From Sipunculus nudus (Eukaryota; Annelida; Sipuncula; Golfingiida; Sipunculidae), in the NCBI GenBank assembly GCA_026874595.1, contig CM049317.1:22580882-22644881 (forward strand): a stretch of DNA of 64,000 nt. Direction: 5' to 3'. A program made the translations under genes and the position numbers. Below are positions 50,628 to 62,023 of this stretch, one piece after another. The notes beneath the pieces were generated by a model, which saw only the letters and a program-made list of their open reading frames with translations, searched no databases and was not told where the DNA came from. How positions within the stretch are numbered: position 1 is the stretch's first letter; every line of letters starts with the position of its first letter.

Positions 50628-50970
50628 TAGACGCATGAATGAATGTGTATTCTTGTATATGTAGGTATGTACATGTATGTGCGAATGTATATGTGTTTAT
50701 GTGTATTTATTTTTATGTATTTTATGTGTATGTATATTGTTTGTATATTAACTCATACATGTATATATGGACCGTCAGTCTGCATTAAACATCTTTCTCT
50801 CTATCTCTCTATCTCTCTAACTTTTCTCCATCTCTCTCTCTCTCTCTTTATATATATATGCATATATATCACAATGTAGTTATTTCAATTACAGCTTAAG
50901 TGCTCGATAATATATATCCGAGTGTGTGTGGGGTGGGGGTCTCTGGCCGGCACTCACTGTGTAAAGGCCC
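49260..50970 (+). repeat. Two diverged tandem copies of a TA/TG-rich segment
   Basis: TGCATGTATGTATAAATATG occurs near 49279 and 50452. GGTCATCT...GAGAGGTCAGCT, (TA)n, ATCACAATGTAGTTATTT and CGGCACTCACTGTGTAAA follow in both copies, about 1.0-1.2 kb apart. Exon 49968-50093 lies between them. Confidence 0.75.
49968..50093 (+). CDS. Transmembrane terminal exon of the second predicted membrane protein
   Basis: Strong acceptor TTAACTTCCCTTTTACAG, phase 0, then 41 codons to the TAA at 50091. VKYHTG is followed by a ~24-residue hydrophobic segment (ALAVSASISTLVCCCVWTLL) and a short tail with Arg and Lys. The hexamer AATAAA (50089-50094) overlaps the stop codon, with another at about 50158. A weak internal donor (TATGG|GTTTTG) could instead splice out in phase 0, for instance to the exon at 56808; I regard this as speculative. 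Confidence 0.5.
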   Translation, partial: VKYHTGALAVSASISTLVCCCVWTLLWVLRYIWTMNYLQTK

Positions 50971-52634
50971 CCTGCATGATCTTATGAACACATTTTATCA
51001 CATTTAATAATATACCTTTATTTCAGTTATTCATTTTTCGTTGGCATGAACGGAACCCCCCCCCCCCCCACCTCCACCCCCACACGGATGAGTTAACCGC
51101 CTCCATTTTGTAATGGTAGCTGAAATGCATTGTGCATATGTGGCCCTAGCGTATGTGCTCTCTCTCTCTCTCTCTCTATCTGTCTCTCTCTGTCTCTCTC
51201 TGTCTGTCTCTCTCTCTCAATGCTACGCTGTGAGAGACAGAATCCAGTGTATCCTCGTCATGTATATTAACATCTGCAGATTAGATTCCGTCTTTGGTCT
51301 AATTCAAAGGGCAATAGCACAAGCTTCAATTCAATTATATCCTGGTGGTTAAAGACCAGTTTATAATTGCAGCTGAGGCCCATAGGTGTGCAACCAGCCC
51401 CATTCGTTTGTTGTACCATGTATGGGCCTCCGAAAGGCGCACTTGATTGTGAAGGATAAAGGCGGTTTCACACCGGATGCGTCCGATCAAATTTTTCGTC
51501 CTAACGAAAAATTTGCTGTACGAACGACAAAGTAAAATTCTTTATTTTATGTTGGTATATACACACATAACGGACAGGAAAGGCTTCTTTTCACCTTCAA
51601 CACAAAAGAGCTGGAGCATTTATAACCAGACAGTTTCATTTGAACGTTAGCTATTAAATATATAATACTGTACAACAAAGAAATGGCTTTTCCTCGTCCA
51701 CTGTTCTCAAATTATGTGATAAAAAGAAAAATATAGAAAGAGGGATAATTTCTATTTTAATCAAATTTCTTTGATTTAAACAGATATTTATAACTATTTG
51801 CTTCAGTTATTTTTCCATTAAAATCAGACTTCTTTGATATAATATGTATTTTTCCTTGGGAAAATAATATTTTAGTAAAAGGGGATTTCAATCCCCGCTT
51901 GGCCACTTATTTCAATTTACAATCGAGGACAAAACATATAGACTTTTAAAACAGGTTAAGATATAATATTTCATGGTAAATTCTAATTTTTTAATATATT
52001 GTTTGCAATATATTATAGTTGTTCTCTGAAAGGGGGGGGGGGGTGATTACATTGATCATCCCTCCTAGCCACCCCCCCTATTGAATATTAATTAGCTATA
52101 TAAACGATGTGTACACAAAAAAGCAACATTATCTAGGACTTTGTGTTCATTATCTAACCCCTTTCCCGAAATAAAATGATCCGCGATAAATTTAGAAAAT
52201 AAATCATCAAACACTCACTTTTTTTGGTGTCATTTTTATATTACAAAAATTTTATTTTTAGTTAAACGTTTAGCATATAAACAAGATTCAATGCTTTGGG
52301 CAGACTGTTCTAAATAATATTGGCAGATTTTGAAATCGAACTTAAATCAAACTAAACTAGTGATTCAAACTTTTATTTAACTTGAAATGCAGGAGTTAGT
52401 GGCAATGGAATTTCATCTGTTGAAACAACAGGTTGCACAATTTTTATTAAAGGCATGTTGAAAAGGGATCTGGTTCCAGTCAGTTGTTAAATATGTCATC
52501 TGTGAACGCATGACTATATCTGGTACCTAGCAAGACCCAATAGTTTTCAATTATACAGTCAGTACACTCATTTATTACAAAATTAATGAAAAAAATCAAT
52601 TTAAAGGTCTTTATATTTGAATTTTTTGTATGGG

Positions 52635-52734
<100 letters not shown>

Positions 52735-52880
52735 CAGTGGAACTTCTTTTAGTGGGCACCTCTATAAAGTGGACACTTTTGGGCAGTCCCGCTTTTTCTT
52801 CTCTTTATTATGTTTAGCTAATGTGGGCACCTCTATATTCTGTAAAGTCGGCAGTTTTCCAGAGCTAATGTGAGCACTTC
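52735..52880 (+). mobile_element. Possible end of another pogo-like element
   Basis: CAGTGGAACTTCTTTTAGTGGGCACC follows a TA at the edge of a long (TA)n tract and resembles the 5' ends of pogo/Tigger elements, including the repeated GGGCACCTCTA motif. No matching right end was found. Confidence 0.35.
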
Positions 52881-54539
52881 ATGGATTTTCAAGGTTGAAC
52901 TATCTCCTTACAGCAACTTTGTAAGCTGTCTGTATAGCACTTTTAAAGGTATAACATAATATTAATTCTTAATTCTTTAATAACAATATTAATAAATTTT
53001 AATTATAACATTCAAAACAAAACAAAAGAAACCAAATTTAGAGGTGTACTTAGACAAGACTTAGCTTGGGATGCATGCATACTAATTAGATTAATATGCC
53101 TGCACCGGATCAAGTCAGAGATCACCTCAGACTAGATGCCGTGTGCTAATTAATTAATATTTGTTTGTTTGGCTACCAAGAGTGGAAGGAAGCCTTGCTC
53201 CCTTACCCAATTAATACTCTGTGATAAGGTGACACAGCTTAATGTGCCTCTTGCCCATCACAGGTAGTCAGGTATATGCCAACCAGACCAGGGCATTGTT
53301 TATTTAACAGATGTTACATAACGATTCATGCATTGGAATGGTGTTCAACTTGGACTCTCTAATAGCAAATGCAAAGTTACAATGTGCACTTTGCTCCAAA
53401 CAATCTACAATCACATACTTTTTCACCAAGAATAAGAACTGTGACAATTTAACACATTCATTCAAAGTGTATCAAACACTTCAAATGTTTAATAGATTTC
53501 CAGTGACTGGATTAATGTTTGTGATTTACTTACTTGTTAACTTGATATAGAATGTTTCTTTAGATGATACTATTTAGATAAGAGACGCATTGTCTTCGCT
53601 TGTTTACTTGTGTATTTTTTTTTAGAAAATGACTAGTTTTCAAAGAATATATTATTAAGAATTATTACTTCCCATGGCAATGCTAAATACCGCATGCTGC
53701 TTTGTCATTTTGTGCTTATAAAATATAAAAAATGAATGAATATATATATCTTCAGCTATCTTATGGACCATCTGCACACAGCTTCGATTTATTGTGCTTA
53801 TTTTTTCCATACTTTTATGTAATAAAATACATATTTTCTAACAAATGTCTTGAAAATTAAAAATAAATTGTCACTGAAAAACTTGTCATTAAAGAAAGAG
53901 AGATGATACATGAAAAAAAGTAAATTTAGTAATCTCACAACATGGGTAATTATAGCAATATATTTTACTAGGGGGCAGCACTCATTAATGAATGAAATTT
54001 CGGATGCGACAGGATTTTAGTCGGAATGACTGAAATATTCGTTCGTGTAATATTCGATTGGACGATGGCAGGAGCTTAAACCTTTTGAACAAGACATTCA
54101 AAGTACTGTCGGGGCCGTCAGGCCAATAAATTGTAGGCATACAGACCGTAAACGCAATATACTGTAATCCTGGTGTTCACCAATTTGTCAAGCTATTTTG
54201 TCCAGATCATATGGAAACCCGTTTTAAATATTACCTTTAATCCATTTGTAAAATTAAGTGCCTGTCAAATTAAGGGCAAATGGGCTGTCGTACTAAGGGC
54301 TCTCGGAGTAGGGTGTATCCACCGATTCCTATATGCACTTGCATCGGAGCGACGACGTATAGATATCACCATTGTAACAACAAATAAAATGTTCGAAGAT
54401 TCCTTAACTGGGATCTGCTGATGGAGGTTTGGTTTGTTTGGAATAAAAAAAATGTATCCACAATATGTAGTATCCCGATTGAAGGATAGTCACAAACAAT
54501 CAAGATTGGGCGATACCCTCAGCCTGAACAAGTTTTTAT

Positions 54540-54660
54540 TCTGCTTCCGGCATCTATGGTCTAGGGGTAGGGCAATGAACTTAAAGTTGGGAGGTTATCA
54601 TCGCAAGTCTGAGCCGAGGAGGCTTCCTGTAGGTTATATAGAAAGGCGATGATTCATTCA
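54540..54660 (+). repeat. Possible tRNA-derived SINE head
   Basis: Box A-like TGGTCTAGGGG at 54557-54567 is followed at the right distance by a degenerate box B region (about 54600, TCGCAAGTCTGAG). This is tRNA-like but too diverged to be sure. Confidence 0.35.
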
Positions 54661-54999
54661 CAAAATACTGTGTCTTTGGGGAAGCCTCGATGTCACAATC
54701 CAGCAACGCGAATGAGAACACAATCAATACCCCCATGTGTGCGGTGGACACCACATTCAGAGTTAAAAAAAGCTATCAAAGAACACGATGGGAATCAAGT
54801 GCGAAATAACAAAGTAACCTGACATATAAGCTACATGGTAAACCCCAAACCGAAATGCAATACTGCGTATGTACATACCTTACATAGATTAAGAATTAGA
54901 TGATAAGACAACATAAAACTAGAATACGGGTAGTCGACAAGACAAGTGGGACGGGTGAAGTGAGGCATGGATTGAGTGACAAGGGGACGGACCCTGTGA

Positions 55000-55460
55000 A
55001 AAAATGGTTGCAGGTGGCGCCACCAGTTTTGCGTATGATAAAGAGCTATGTGAGATCTATACGAATGCAGAATTTTGGCCCAATCGGCTAAACGGTTCCC
55101 GAGATATGAGCCTGGATGTCTGCAGCGTAAATGTGAATGTAGGTGGCGCCACCTGTCATAAAATCAAGAAAGCTCTGCAAGATGTATAAACCTACAAAAT
55201 TGTAGGCAGATAAGTCAAACCAGTGCAGAGATATGAGTGATTTTATCCCACAGCAGACAAAAAGACCGACGCTTTGCAAAAATGGTTCCAGGAGGCGTCA
55301 CCAGTTTTGGCCCAATCGGTCAAACGGTTCCCGAGACATAAGCCTGGATGTCTGCAGCGTAAACGTGAATGTAGGTGGCGCCACCTGTCATAAAATCAAT
55401 AAAGCTGTCCAGGATGTATACACATGCAGCATTTCAGGTGGATAAGTCCAACCAGTTATC
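55000..55460 (+). repeat. ~280-bp tandem duplication with GGTGGCGCCACC palindromes
   Basis: Two copies share GCCCAATCGG, AACGGTTCCCGAGA, GCCTGGATGTCTGCAGCGTAA and the perfect 12-base palindrome GGTGGCGCCACC (55013-55024, 55142-55153, 55374-55385; mutated at 55291-55302). It is GC-rich relative to the flanks. Confidence 0.85.
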
Positions 55461-56122
55461 TGAGTGAAGACTGCGCACCTCTGTAATTAAACCTGTCAGG
55501 TCGGCCGATGAGTAGGTGAATTGTATAAAATGCTGTTTCTGAAAAGTGAGTAATTTGTTAAGAACAGGCACCAGTTTTAATACTTTAGCTGTATCAAAAT
55601 TGCTCAACAATGAACCACATAGTGTATGTCTTCTGAGTGACAGTCAAGTTCGGTAAGCTGAATTTTGTATAGTAGGGTGGCCTATGTATTATGATAAATC
55701 TGTATATAAATATACTATAGATGGTTAATTTTGAAAATGGCTACAGCAGGTTCTGTTAACTTTAAATAATGTAACCAAATACCCCAAAATACATCTATTA
55801 GTAAAGCTAAATGTATGTACATCGAAAACTATCAAAAATTGGTGTAATGTGTACCCCTGAGTCCTAACAGTGTGACTGTAATATAATACAGCAAGTTCAG
55901 TACAAACATAAATATATAAATATAATGTGTAAGGTTTAATTTTCATATGTAATATTTAATTTCCCGATGGTCATGATCATCTGTGTAGAAAATATATTTT
56001 TCGAATATTTTGTCGAGTCTACTACTGGATCAATGAACCTGGAGAAGAAGAAAACAGCTAGCTGACAGTTGGGAATCGCCCAGCCTGCCAGGTCACTATT
56101 AATTTATTTTGCTAAACCTGTT

Positions 56123-56125
<3 letters not shown>

Positions 56126-56188
<63 letters not shown>
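56126..56188. repeat. (TA)n microsatellite
   Basis: About 62 bases of TA between the 55-kb palindromic duplication and the exon at 56808. Confidence 0.97.
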
Positions 56189-56192
<4 letters not shown>

Positions 56193-56807
56193 ATGTGTGT
56201 ATATTTATAATGTATATAGAACATTTAAGAATATGACAAGTCTATAAAAAAATAAACTCAATGTAAATTCAATGAAGACCTAATATTTCATATGTTGTAA
56301 ATGTTTGGTATAGTACTAATATTATTGTCACCCTGACTTATTGCTCTAAGTTGCCAGTAGTCCTACATAAATCGAAAATTGCAAATATGTGCCCAACACA
56401 TGGATTTACTTAAAGCCGCTGTTTGGTTTTCTACTAGACCTAAACACAGTGTAACAAAGGTGTGATATTATATTTTTATATTATAAATATATGTGTGTGT
56501 ATGAACATGATTATATACAAGTTGTCAATACATCCTTTTACTACACCTGACAACTAGTACACAGACGTACCTCAGGCCCTGTTGAGGCATGTGGATGGAT
56601 TGGTTGCAAATGTACATATTGTAAGTGACTCTGTTACTATGAATACCATTTATCAATGCATGTATAATGAATATATTCAGATAACATTTCACACGGCACT
56701 GCTTCTTGCTCAAGTTTTAATTTTGTAATATTGAAGGCACACATTTTAGGAGATATAAGGGAGGAGGACTCCCTAATATTTGTTTACATTTTATTTAGTA
56801 TTTTCAG

Positions 56808-57005
56808 ACACTCTGGAGAAAACATCTTTGTTACAGATTTGTAACCCCGAGTAGGAGGCGGGACCAGGGCAAGTCTATTGTTCAAGCACTGAAGCAGAAA
56901 ATGAAGAGAGAGTTATATAATCTTCACGAGGGTAGCCGTGAACCCAGCCCTGAAGTGGTAAACTACTTGCCAGAGAGGAAGCCGAGGTGGATGATGATAC
57001 AATAA
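56808..57005 (+). CDS. Orphan terminal exon with a basic cytoplasmic-type tail
   Basis: Acceptor TTTATTTAGTATTTTCAG, phase 0, followed by 65 open codons to the TAA at 57003-57005; AATAAA at 57001-57006 overlaps the stop. The product is highly charged: LWRKHLCYRFVTPSRRRD, then a Lys/Arg/Gln stretch, then HEGSREPSPEVVNYLPERK. It is GC-richer than the AT-rich flanks. It looks like the cytoplasmic end of a receptor, but the partner exon with the membrane helix is not identified. A second acceptor at TTGTTACAG (56836) would use the same downstream frame. Confidence 0.42.
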   Translation, partial: TLWRKHLCYRFVTPSRRRDQGKSIVQALKQKMKRELYNLHEGSREPSPEVVNYLPERKPRWMMIQ

Positions 57006-57201
57006 AGCTACACATTTACTTTTTATGTTGACGCTGAAACACACTCAGACAGAAACCTGTCCACATTGTAAGGAATAATCAGTCGTAAAACTGTTGCAAA
57101 CAAATACACGTATCACAAGTAAAACGACCACTTGGTTTTAATAATTATCCATTTTACCTGAAAATGTCTGTAAATATTATGAATATAATATATATATATA
57201 T

Positions 57202-57206
<5 letters not shown>

Positions 57207-57274
<68 letters not shown>
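57207..57274. repeat. (TA)n microsatellite
   Basis: About 68 bases of TA just downstream of the exon at 56808 and before the TTGACAACC inverted-repeat cluster. Confidence 0.97.
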
Positions 57275-57275
<1 letters not shown>

Positions 57276-57324
57276 GGATGAACCTGACAGGTCCATGACA
57301 ACCCATAGCTTGTCACAGCAAACA

Positions 57325-57440
57325 TTTGACAACCCTTTTGACAACTCTAGAGGGTTGTCAAATTGATATTTTGACAACCTGGGTTGTTGGTTTTTGGTAC
57401 ACCCATTTGATACCCCTTAAGTTGTCGATTTGACAACCCA
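57325..57440. repeat. Clustered TTGACAACC inverted repeats
   Basis: TTTGACAACCC (57325-57335) and GGGTTGTCAAA (57352-57362) are an exact inverted pair. Further TTTTGACAACC, GGGTTGTT, AAGTTGTC and TTTGACAACCCA motifs follow within 80 bases. Confidence 0.85.
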
Positions 57441-58930
57441 ATGTTTTCAATGCACTGGAGGTCACCTGGGATGGGGTTTGTTTAACCGTGTCAGGTGTAT
57501 AAACCTTTAGAGTGCAAACATTTATACTGGCGGGGGTGATATGGGGTTAATGGCTCCGACAGATTCTAACAGTAATATTTTCATGCATGTCTTTGTGATG
57601 TATGTGTCGCTTATGTATTTGAGAGTTTTCCTTGGAATAAAAATCGCGTCGACAAGCTTACTGATTTATTCGTGAAGTATTTCCCCGTGTAAACTGAATT
57701 CTTACGTTACCTTTGGTTCGTCTGTCGGCACATTTACGTATACATCTCGAATATATGTTGTTAATATCTTGTGAAGAGTTAGGAAATTTCCTGACGAAAC
57801 TCTCTTACATGTTAAACTAATCTGGGTCACATAAAAAATAAACTAAAGAATATTATTGAACTGTAACGGCTATTTAATTATAATAGAGCTAATGTTCGGT
57901 GTTGGTTGGCGGGTGGCTCCTTATTTGAGGTCATCCGGGATGGGGTTGTTGAAACCATGCAAGGTGTATAGGCATATATAAGCAAAATCACCCTGGCGTA
58001 GGTTTGATGTCTTCGACATTTTTTTATTGTCCCAATTTATACCCGTGTCTCTTTGCATGTTTGTATGATCAAGTTTTGGGTACATAAATGGTACTGAACC
58101 TCGACCCGTGTACCTTTATGGAAGGTCAAGACACGGACCGGGCATGAGCTCATTAAGATCTGGTCATATAAGTTGTATACTGAATGCCATCTAGTTCCTA
58201 TTGAATTATTGTATTAAAAGGTTTGTGAGCTTTCATTCACTGTCACAGTTGATATCTTATGTGACATTTTATAGTAAACTCTTCCAATGCATACTTTAGG
58301 AATTATTAATATTAAAGGATGTGCCCACAAAATGCATATAAATTCGTACATATTTACTTTACAGGGAAATCTAAATAAGATATGCAATATGTGTTTAATT
58401 TTATATGCAATAATCTGATATCGATAAAATGTCTCAGTTTTTCTATAGGGTTTGGTTCTTATCTTTTACCAATGCACTGATATGATATTTTAAATAGAGC
58501 AATTATTCCTGTCTAAAACCCTTTTATCTTCCACTTAGTATGACCATATGAACCCTGTATTAATAACAATGGTGATCAATATCAATACGTTTCGACGTTG
58601 GAGCTGTAAAGGACGCGACCTATGCAACATAGATATACGTTGCCTTCAGTTCCCATTTTTAAACATTGCGGCTAGAAGTGCAGCTAGCATAAAGTTGCAT
58701 TATGGGAATGAACACACGCACTTCGGGATTTCTCAAGATAATTTGGCTTTCTCACAGTTAAATATAAACCGAAAAGATGAATGTAATATAATGTTACGTT
58801 TACTGCTCAGAATGTTCTCCGATCAGGTTTCTAGTACCTACCGGGTACCCTTGACTGTGGTGCATTTGCATCATATTCTGTATTCACTTGTACGGACTTG
58901 TCCAGTCATTGTCGTAGGACTAGAAACTGG
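57441..58930. other. 3' flank of the kinase exon
   Basis: On the minus strand this would be the kinase 3' UTR. The nearest AATAAA is at about 58028-58023, roughly 0.9 kb after the stop. A plus-strand ORF (58548-58934) shows no recognisable domain. Confidence 0.45.
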
Positions 58931-59977
58931 TTAATCATCAGTATATAAACAGCGCCTTCCCGATTGTCTCGTTTCCAAGGTGTGAGTACCACTCTCACTC
59001 TCGCTTCGCTCACGGGAACGAGACCTGGCTTCTATATCATATGACTCGCTCCCGACTTTCTTGCTTTCGCGTGAATTGCAATGCGTTGCCTCGTTTTCCT
59101 CTTCCTCCGCATCTCCTACAAACAGCTGTCTAATATATTTCACCTTCGTTAGCACATCCTGGGCAGACGGTCTATCTTCAGGTTCGAACGAAACCATATC
59201 AGCGACCAGGTCACCAAGCTCCGGCTCATCCCGAAAATACAGTTCGGAGAATTTCTTCTTGTCGAACGATGGACCTACAATTTCATTTATAAACTTGTTG
59301 CCCATTTTGTCTAATCTAGGTTCGAGCATTGACGGATGTCGCCTTGAAACCTTTCGGGTTGCAGCAGCAAAGAAGACCAAACCAAGTGAAAAGATATCAG
59401 CACTAAAACTATAAGGGTTTGGGCCGTCAATTTCTGGTGCCATAAACATTTCGGTTCCACAAAAAGAAAAGAAAGCTTCCTGACCAGGAGGAAGTGCTTT
59501 TGTTAAACAAAAGTCTGCAAGTTTGCAGATCATTCTCTTCCTCCTTGGTGCAGCTAATAGAGCGTTGTCAGGTTTCAGGTCCCTGTGCATGAGTTCCCCT
59601 TCATGGAGAAAGTTTAAGCCGTTTGCCATATCTTCCATGTAACAACATATTTCTTTCAGTGTTGGTTTCTCATTTATCACATGGTCATTCAGGCTCCCCC
59701 CTCCACAGTACTCCATCACAATATATAAACTATCCTTGCTGAGATCCGAAAAGAAATCAAGCACACTGACGAGATTTTTGTGTTTTTTCTTCTCTAGAGC
59801 AAAAAGTAGTTCGTATGCTGCTGAATCCCTTTTCTTAGAAAGAGACCGCATTTCTTTCATAGCGTACTCTTTCCTGTTTTTGGTGACCTTATACACAATG
59901 CCGAACGAACCCTTACTGAGTTTTTGGATGATGTGGTAATCTCGAATCATAAAGCGCTGGAAAAAGGTCAAACTCAT
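58931..59977 (-). CDS. STK35/PDIK1L-like serine/threonine protein kinase, probable 3' coding exon
   Basis: Open frame of 348 codons with a complete protein kinase fold, expected to phosphorylate Ser/Thr on unknown substrates. Residues from the Met at 59977: glycine loop SKGSFG at 21-26 (first Gly replaced by Ser), ATP-anchoring Lys41 (YAMK), catalytic HRDLKPDN at 131-138 (Asp133, Lys135, Asn138), metal-binding Asp155 in DFC rather than DFG, activation segment ending APE at 180-182, and the subdomain XI Arg in EDRPS (about 269). The kinase ends near 284; an acidic stretch and an RSRSRERSESES tail follow. GTEMFMAPE and the overall spacing recall the STK35/PDIK1L family (inferred from memory). 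A TAA stop lies directly upstream of this Met, and the bases coding residues 2-7 form a good acceptor (TTTGACCTTTTTCCAG). Coding may therefore begin at 59956, spliced in phase 0 to the BIR exon at 60341-60504. Catalytic residues look intact, so it is probably active. Confidence 0.9.
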   Translation of the reverse strand: MSLTFFQRFMIRDYHIIQKLSKGSFGIVYKVTKNRKEYAMKEMRSLSKKRDSAAYELLFALEKKKHKNLVSVLDFFSDLSKDSLYIVMEYCGGGSLNDHVINEKPTLKEICCYMEDMANGLNFLHEGELMHRDLKPDNALLAAPRRKRMICKLADFCLTKALPPGQEAFFSFCGTEMFMAPEIDGPNPYSFSADIFSLGLVFFAAATRKVSRRHPSMLEPRLDKMGNKFINEIVGPSFDKKKFSELYFRDEPELGDLVADMVSFEPEDRPSAQDVLTKVKYIRQLFVGDAEEEENEATHCNSRESKKVGSESYDIEARSRSRERSESESGTHTLETRQSGRRCLYTDD

Positions 59978-60340
59978 TTACCCCTTAGCTGTAATTATTC
60001 TTTACTGACTGATCGATCTACTTTTACTTACTGATATACCATCTGAAGATATGTTTTTTTATGACTGATTAAGTGGGTGGTATTTTATAGAGTTCTATAC
60101 TTACCATAAACGTATTACATGTAATTGATCATGGTAAAAATGTGTATGGTCCAGAAAGAAATAACACTCTGATATAATAAATTGATTTGTTTTGTTTAAA
60201 CAGAATACATAACCCTTACTCAATTACATAACCGTTAAAGTTGATATTGGAGGCGAGCTTGAATGATTGTGGATGATTCCATCCGGATATCATATTTTGT
60301 TTTACATAGAATCTATATGGTTTCCTTTTCCTTTACATAC

Positions 60341-60504
60341 CTCATTTTCAGCCTTTGGACTGTTATGTTTTCCTGTCCAATTTTTATCTTTGATGTAAGG
60401 ACAGTTTGGTCTGCGTTTCAGATGTTCTTTCAGGGGATCATCAGCTGGCTCCCACTTATTCAGAGGAAGATCACAAAAGAAGCATTTCACCTTGTCCTCT
60501 GTAC
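60341..60504 (-). CDS. BIR-domain protein exon 2 (zinc-binding half)
   Basis: 164-base exon with acceptor ATCGATAG|GT and consensus donor GAG|GTATGT. It enters in phase 1 and leaves in phase 0. It encodes the BIR core CX2CX16HX6C exactly: Cys71, Cys74, His91 and Cys98 in the joined protein, plus the conserved W81-E-P-x-D-D-P and EH. Compared with XIAP BIR3, the Trp at 310 is kept and Glu314 is Asp, but the positions of Trp317, Gln319 and Trp323 hold Leu, Glu and Arg. The IBM-peptide groove may therefore be altered (family knowledge plus inference). No RING or CARD follows. The next coding sequence on this strand is the kinase, about 385 bases on, with a phase-0 acceptor. Alternatively a short unseen exon or a separate end follows. 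Confidence 0.87.
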
Positions 60505-61135
60505 CTATCGATGCAGTAGAATAAATAGTGTATTATTTAGGGCCATGCTTTTGCGAATTTATATATGTGTCTATAAAATCAATATGTTACGTCTTCCAGA
60601 TTCGGGGATACCTGTAATGGAATCAATATAAGATACGATACAGTATCTCCTGTTCTCCCATTTCTGGTAATAACCATTTCCTGGCGGCCACGCTAACAAA
60701 GTATCACTATGCAATATGTCAATATTCGAATTTGTAAAACTATGCTTTACAATAAAAACAAATGATTCAGATTACATACAACATTCTAAGGTTTGATAAT
60801 TTGATGTTTCCTTAACGTTCCACAACAATTCACCAAAAACTCTTCATCAACACCCTAATCAAGTGACTGCATCCATCCAATCATGCAGCCTTATGAACAA
60901 GACAAGAAGGGGGTATAACTAAGAGATGTGTCTAACATGCTGATTGTAATTTACAATAATTCTACAAAGGTCTTGATAAAAGCTGATTGAATTTTAAGCC
61001 GTATATCCGCTTGTTTTAATACACACAAAAAGTGCGATTGTAACGTATATTTATATCAGGAACAATGTATCTCCACTATCTGTAAATATCTAAAGTTATG
61101 ATTCTCAGTGTATATATATATATATGTTTATATAT

Positions 61136-61166
<31 letters not shown>

Positions 61167-61443
61167 ATAAGAGTAATACACACAGAAATTCAATACCTCA
61201 TAGTGAAGGTGCTCAATCTTTAAGGGGAGCATTAATAATATATCATATATAGCGCAACACAATAGCCACCTGGGCCACAAGCAACTACCTCACCGAACCT
61301 AATAACCTCAGATTATGCCTACCTATTATGGCGAACGTCAGCCGCATATCTGATAAGTTCAGTAAATACCTGAAGAGTGAGAACTGTAGGCAGCTGTACT
61401 CACGAAACAGTTCTGTCGGACAGGAAGTAGAACTAACTGTATA

Positions 61444-61500
<57 letters not shown>

Positions 61501-62023
61501 ATTCTTATCTACATATTCTAAATAAAAGGGGCTATGCAGCACTAGATCCTATTAAAATATGTTAACAATGTGGAGCAATGTATAATATATAATATGTGTG
61601 GAGAACAGATCCGACTGTGGCTCCTTCAATTTCGTGGACATATTAACCATTAATATATGCACTATATTACCCGAATTATCTCAGGGATATAAAAGACAAT
61701 TTATTCCTAGTATTTTCTGATGATGGAACTAAACAAAGGCTGCAATATCACTATTTGAAAGGACATGGTGCACTCTGTGGTACGTACTGGAAAACATGTC
61801 CACGGTGTCTCCGTGGCACCAAAATTCCCACCCAAGGATAAACTCTCACTGTTGAAATTCCCGATACCATGCAGCGTCGATATCATTGACAGGTACACAG
61901 GTATACGTTATGATATAGATATAATTCAATGTGCATGAATACGTGAAAAACAAACAAATAAAGGGGAAGGCAACACAGAGGTGAGGGTATCTATTTACAT
62001 ACATGAGCAAATCTGGAGAGTAC

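Noticed and set aside
50232-50664. ORFs of IYIYIY and cyclic Tyr/Ile composition
   Set aside because: Translated (TA)n and (TG)n microsatellites; the same applies at 33, 45, 52, 57 and 61 kb.
53293-53550. Open segment after ATTTAACAG with four Cys and a hydrophobic end
   Set aside because: No family resemblance, AT-rich composition and no linked exons; kept only as a remote possibility.
54173-54421. Possible membrane exon (acceptor TTTTGTCCAG, then a weakly hydrophobic stretch and ERRR)
   Set aside because: The hydrophobic part contains Arg and His, and no good donor or partner exon fits.
54540-54660. A functional tRNA gene
   Set aside because: Box B and stems are degenerate and no cloverleaf can be drawn; a SINE remnant is more likely.
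58548-58934. 128-codon plus-strand ORF opposite the kinase 3' flank
   Set aside because: No recognisable domain and antisense to the expected kinase 3' UTR.
59061-59414. Plus-strand ORF opposite the kinase
   Set aside because: Shadow frame of the conserved kinase coding sequence.
60040-60190. Possible extra exon between BIR exon 2 and the kinase (donor TTTATG|GTAAGT)
   Set aside because: The only open frame needs an entry phase that does not match the phase-0 end of exon 2.
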